Origin: Bradyrhizobium sp. 138
GTDB lineage: Bacteria > Pseudomonadota > Alphaproteobacteria > Rhizobiales > Xanthobacteraceae
Reading direction: 5' to 3'
Length of the DNA: 64,000 nt
NCBI RefSeq assembly: GCF_023074075.1
Contig: NZ_JADPKT010000022.1
Location: 310,001 to 374,000, forward strand
The notes beneath the pieces are model-generated. The model was not told the DNA's origin. It saw only the letters and a list, made by a program, of their open reading frames with translations, and did no database searches. Position 1 is the stretch's first letter, and each line of letters opens with the position of its first letter. Made by a program: the position numbers and the translations under genes. Below are positions 62,573-64,000 of this stretch, piece by piece.

Positions 62573-63664
62573 TCAGCTCTTGTTGCGCATCTTGCTGAGC
62601 AGGTAGTTGTCGTAAAAATTCTCCGCGATCTGCGTATAGAACAGCAGCTCCTTCATATACGCGTCGTGGCTCTCCTTGGTCCGCTTGAACAGCTCGCTCT
62701 TGGCGGCGAGCTCGTTCAGATGGTCCTGGGTCGCGTTGTAGCAGGCTTCCAGCACCGGTTGCGGGAACGCCTTCAGCTCCGCGCCATTGGCGATCAGCCG
62801 CTTCAGCGCCGCGGGATTCACGCTGTCGTATTTCTCGAGCATCCAGGCGCCGGCCGCCGCGCCCGCCTGGTTGACGATCGCCTGGTACTGCTTGGGCAGC
62901 GAGGCCCATTTCTCGTCGTTGACGACCATGTGCAGCATGGCGCCGCCTTCCCACCAGCCGGGGAAATAATAGTATTTTGCGACCTTGTGGAAGCCGAGCT
63001 TCTCGTCGTCATAGGGACCGACGAACTCGACCGCATCGATCGTGCCCTTCTCCAGCGCCGGATAGATGTCGCCACCCGCGATCTGCTGCGGGACGACCCC
63101 GAGCCTTGCCAGCACATGGCCGCCCATGCCGGCGATGCGGAATTTGAGGCCCTTGAGGTCGTCGACGATCTTGATCTCCTTGCGGAACCAGCCGCCCATC
63201 TGGGTGCCGGAATTGCCGCAGAGGATGGCGTGCGCCTTGAACGGCTTCAGCGCCTCATTGGTGAGGTCGGCGCCGCCGCCGAAGTGCCACCAGGATTCCT
63301 GGTGGCGATGGTTCATGCCGAAGGGCGCGCCGGTGGCATAGGCCAGCGCGGGCTCCTTGCCGATGTAGAAATAGAGCGGGGTCTGCGCCATCTCCACCGA
63401 GGCGGTGCTGACGGCATCGAGCGCCTGCAGGCCCGGAACGATCTCGCCGGCGCCGAAGGTCTGGATCTGGAATTTGTTGTCGGTGGCCTCAGCAACATAT
63501 TTCGCGAAAGTCTGCGCCGTGCCGTAGATGGTGTCGAGCGACTTCGGGAAGCTCGAGGTCAGGCGCCATTTGATCTCGGGCGCACTCTGCGCGATCGCAG
63601 GTGCGGCAACCAGCGTCGTTGCGCCGGCGACCGCGCCTCCCTTGAGGAATGTACGGCGTTTCAT
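62573..63664 (-). CDS. TRAP transporter substrate-binding protein (DctP family, 2-oxoacid type)
   Basis: A 363-residue periplasmic protein with a twin-arginine-like signal (KRRTFLKGG) and the DctP fold. SSFPKSLDTIYG, ATGAPFGMNHRHQ and GGDIYPALEKGTIDAVEFVG match the 2-oxoacid (TakP-type) branch. It should bind a monocarboxylate 2-oxoacid for a TRAP importer. The membrane subunits are not in the window. Confidence 0.9.
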   Translation of the reverse strand: MKRRTFLKGGAVAGATTLVAAPAIAQSAPEIKWRLTSSFPKSLDTIYGTAQTFAKYVAEATDNKFQIQTFGAGEIVPGLQALDAVSTASVEMAQTPLYFYIGKEPALAYATGAPFGMNHRHQESWWHFGGGADLTNEALKPFKAHAILCGNSGTQMGGWFRKEIKIVDDLKGLKFRIAGMGGHVLARLGVVPQQIAGGDIYPALEKGTIDAVEFVGPYDDEKLGFHKVAKYYYFPGWWEGGAMLHMVVNDEKWASLPKQYQAIVNQAGAAAGAWMLEKYDSVNPAALKRLIANGAELKAFPQPVLEACYNATQDHLNELAAKSELFKRTKESHDAYMKELLFYTQIAENFYDNYLLSKMRNKS

Positions 63665-63809
63665 GATGGGGTCTCTCCCTTGAAGTCAGCTTCGAAACGG
63701 GCGGCGCTGTGACCCGGCTTGGCCACGGACCTGGCGGACCGTTTGCCTGTTCCTGGAACGGAGTTCAAGTTGTGAAAGGGCCGTAGCCTATAGCCCGGAT
63801 GGAGCGCCG

Positions 63810-64000
63810 CTAGAGCAGCTTTGCACTGACGAACAGCGCGCGCACGGCGTTGGTCGCCTGCACCGCCAGCATTGCGTTACCAGCCGCGCCTTCCAGGGCC
63901 GCGACCGCGTCCTCGTGCAGGGAGCGGAATTCCATCCACTCGACCGACTTGAAGTTGGTGAGGAATTGATAGGCCTGGCCGACAGTCGCGATCGCCAGCG
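63810..64000 (-). CDS. C-terminal end of an unidentified protein (partial)
   Basis: The last about 63 codons of a minus-strand gene entering from the right edge. It reads as a helical protein (TVGQAYQFLTNFKSVEWME, LEGAAGNAMLAVQATNAVRA) ending AKLL. No family can be assigned from this fragment. A family 3 repeat remnant (TAGCCCGGATGGAGCG) overlaps its stop region. Confidence 0.6.
   Translation of the reverse strand, partial: LAIATVGQAYQFLTNFKSVEWMEFRSLHEDAVAALEGAAGNAMLAVQATNAVRALFVSAKLL

Noticed and set aside
1..64000. tRNA or rRNA genes
   Set aside because: No stretch with a cloverleaf pattern plus a TTCGA-type T-loop in the right place was found while reading the intergenic regions; a tRNA scan would settle this.

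Overview
The window looks like chromosomal DNA of a high-GC alphaproteobacterium of the order Hyphomicrobiales, most likely Bradyrhizobium or a close relative. The clues are protein style (DUF1236, BA14K-like, DUF2155, DUF6894, GapR/DUF2312 and NDUFA12 proteins), the gene order DsbA-like / aroQ / accB / accC / aat / DUF2155 / NDUFA12, coenzyme B12-dependent NrdJ, and several dispersed palindromic repeats typical of such genomes. I see no rRNA, tRNA, CRISPR array, transposase or integrase.

Layout. 1-2.9 kb (minus strand): the N-terminal part of C4-dicarboxylate carrier DctA, a BioY biotin transporter and a PLP aminotransferase. 3.1-9.0 kb (plus): an exported M48 protease with TPRs, a DsbA-like thiol oxidoreductase, a DUF1236 protein, then aroQ-accB-accC (shikimate pathway and acetyl-CoA carboxylase). 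9.1-12.2 kb: three overlapping two-component genes. 12.2-18.2 kb: aat, DUF2155, a BASS-like carrier, a divergent GlxA-type regulator / DJ-1 pair with a palindromic operator, and NDUFA12. 18.4-22.9 kb: a Gly-rich secreted protein, a second response regulator / CHASE3 hybrid kinase module and a DMT exporter.

22.9-30.5 kb is the accessory core. nrdJ has two candidate NrdR boxes 31 bp apart upstream. It is followed after 14 bp by an AT-richer gene for an ImmA/IrrE-type metalloprotease whose C-terminus is a diverged second copy of the NrdJ zinc-ribbon tail. Next comes an AT-rich NACHT (NLR-like) NTPase, a family that includes anti-phage defence proteins. I regard the 3' end of nrdJ as an insertion hotspot and this pair as a candidate, possibly undescribed, defence unit.

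30.5-46 kb: mostly small genes and repeats (ParB-like, GapR, PilZ-HTH fusion, PhnA-like, EamA, Ada-AraC, M15 peptidase, PdxY, TetR/O-methyltransferase pair, SMR pump, c-type cytochrome, SH3 protein). 46-53.8 kb: an aromatic-ring hydroxylase like 3-hydroxybenzoate 4-monooxygenase with a divergent MarR regulator, an L,D-transpeptidase lipoprotein, an SDR and small exported proteins. 53.9-55.7 kb: the minCDE division-site operon. 56.1-62.4 kb: a NitT/TauT-type ABC transporter locus with a TetR regulator, an epimerase-like SDR lacking the usual Lys, a GNAT protein and a DHDPS-like aldolase; the same operator-like palindrome sits in front of both transcription units. 62.6-64 kb: a TRAP-transporter binding protein and the tail of an unidentified gene.

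All positions and motif matches were read by eye; family names are from protein-motif recognition, not database searches.
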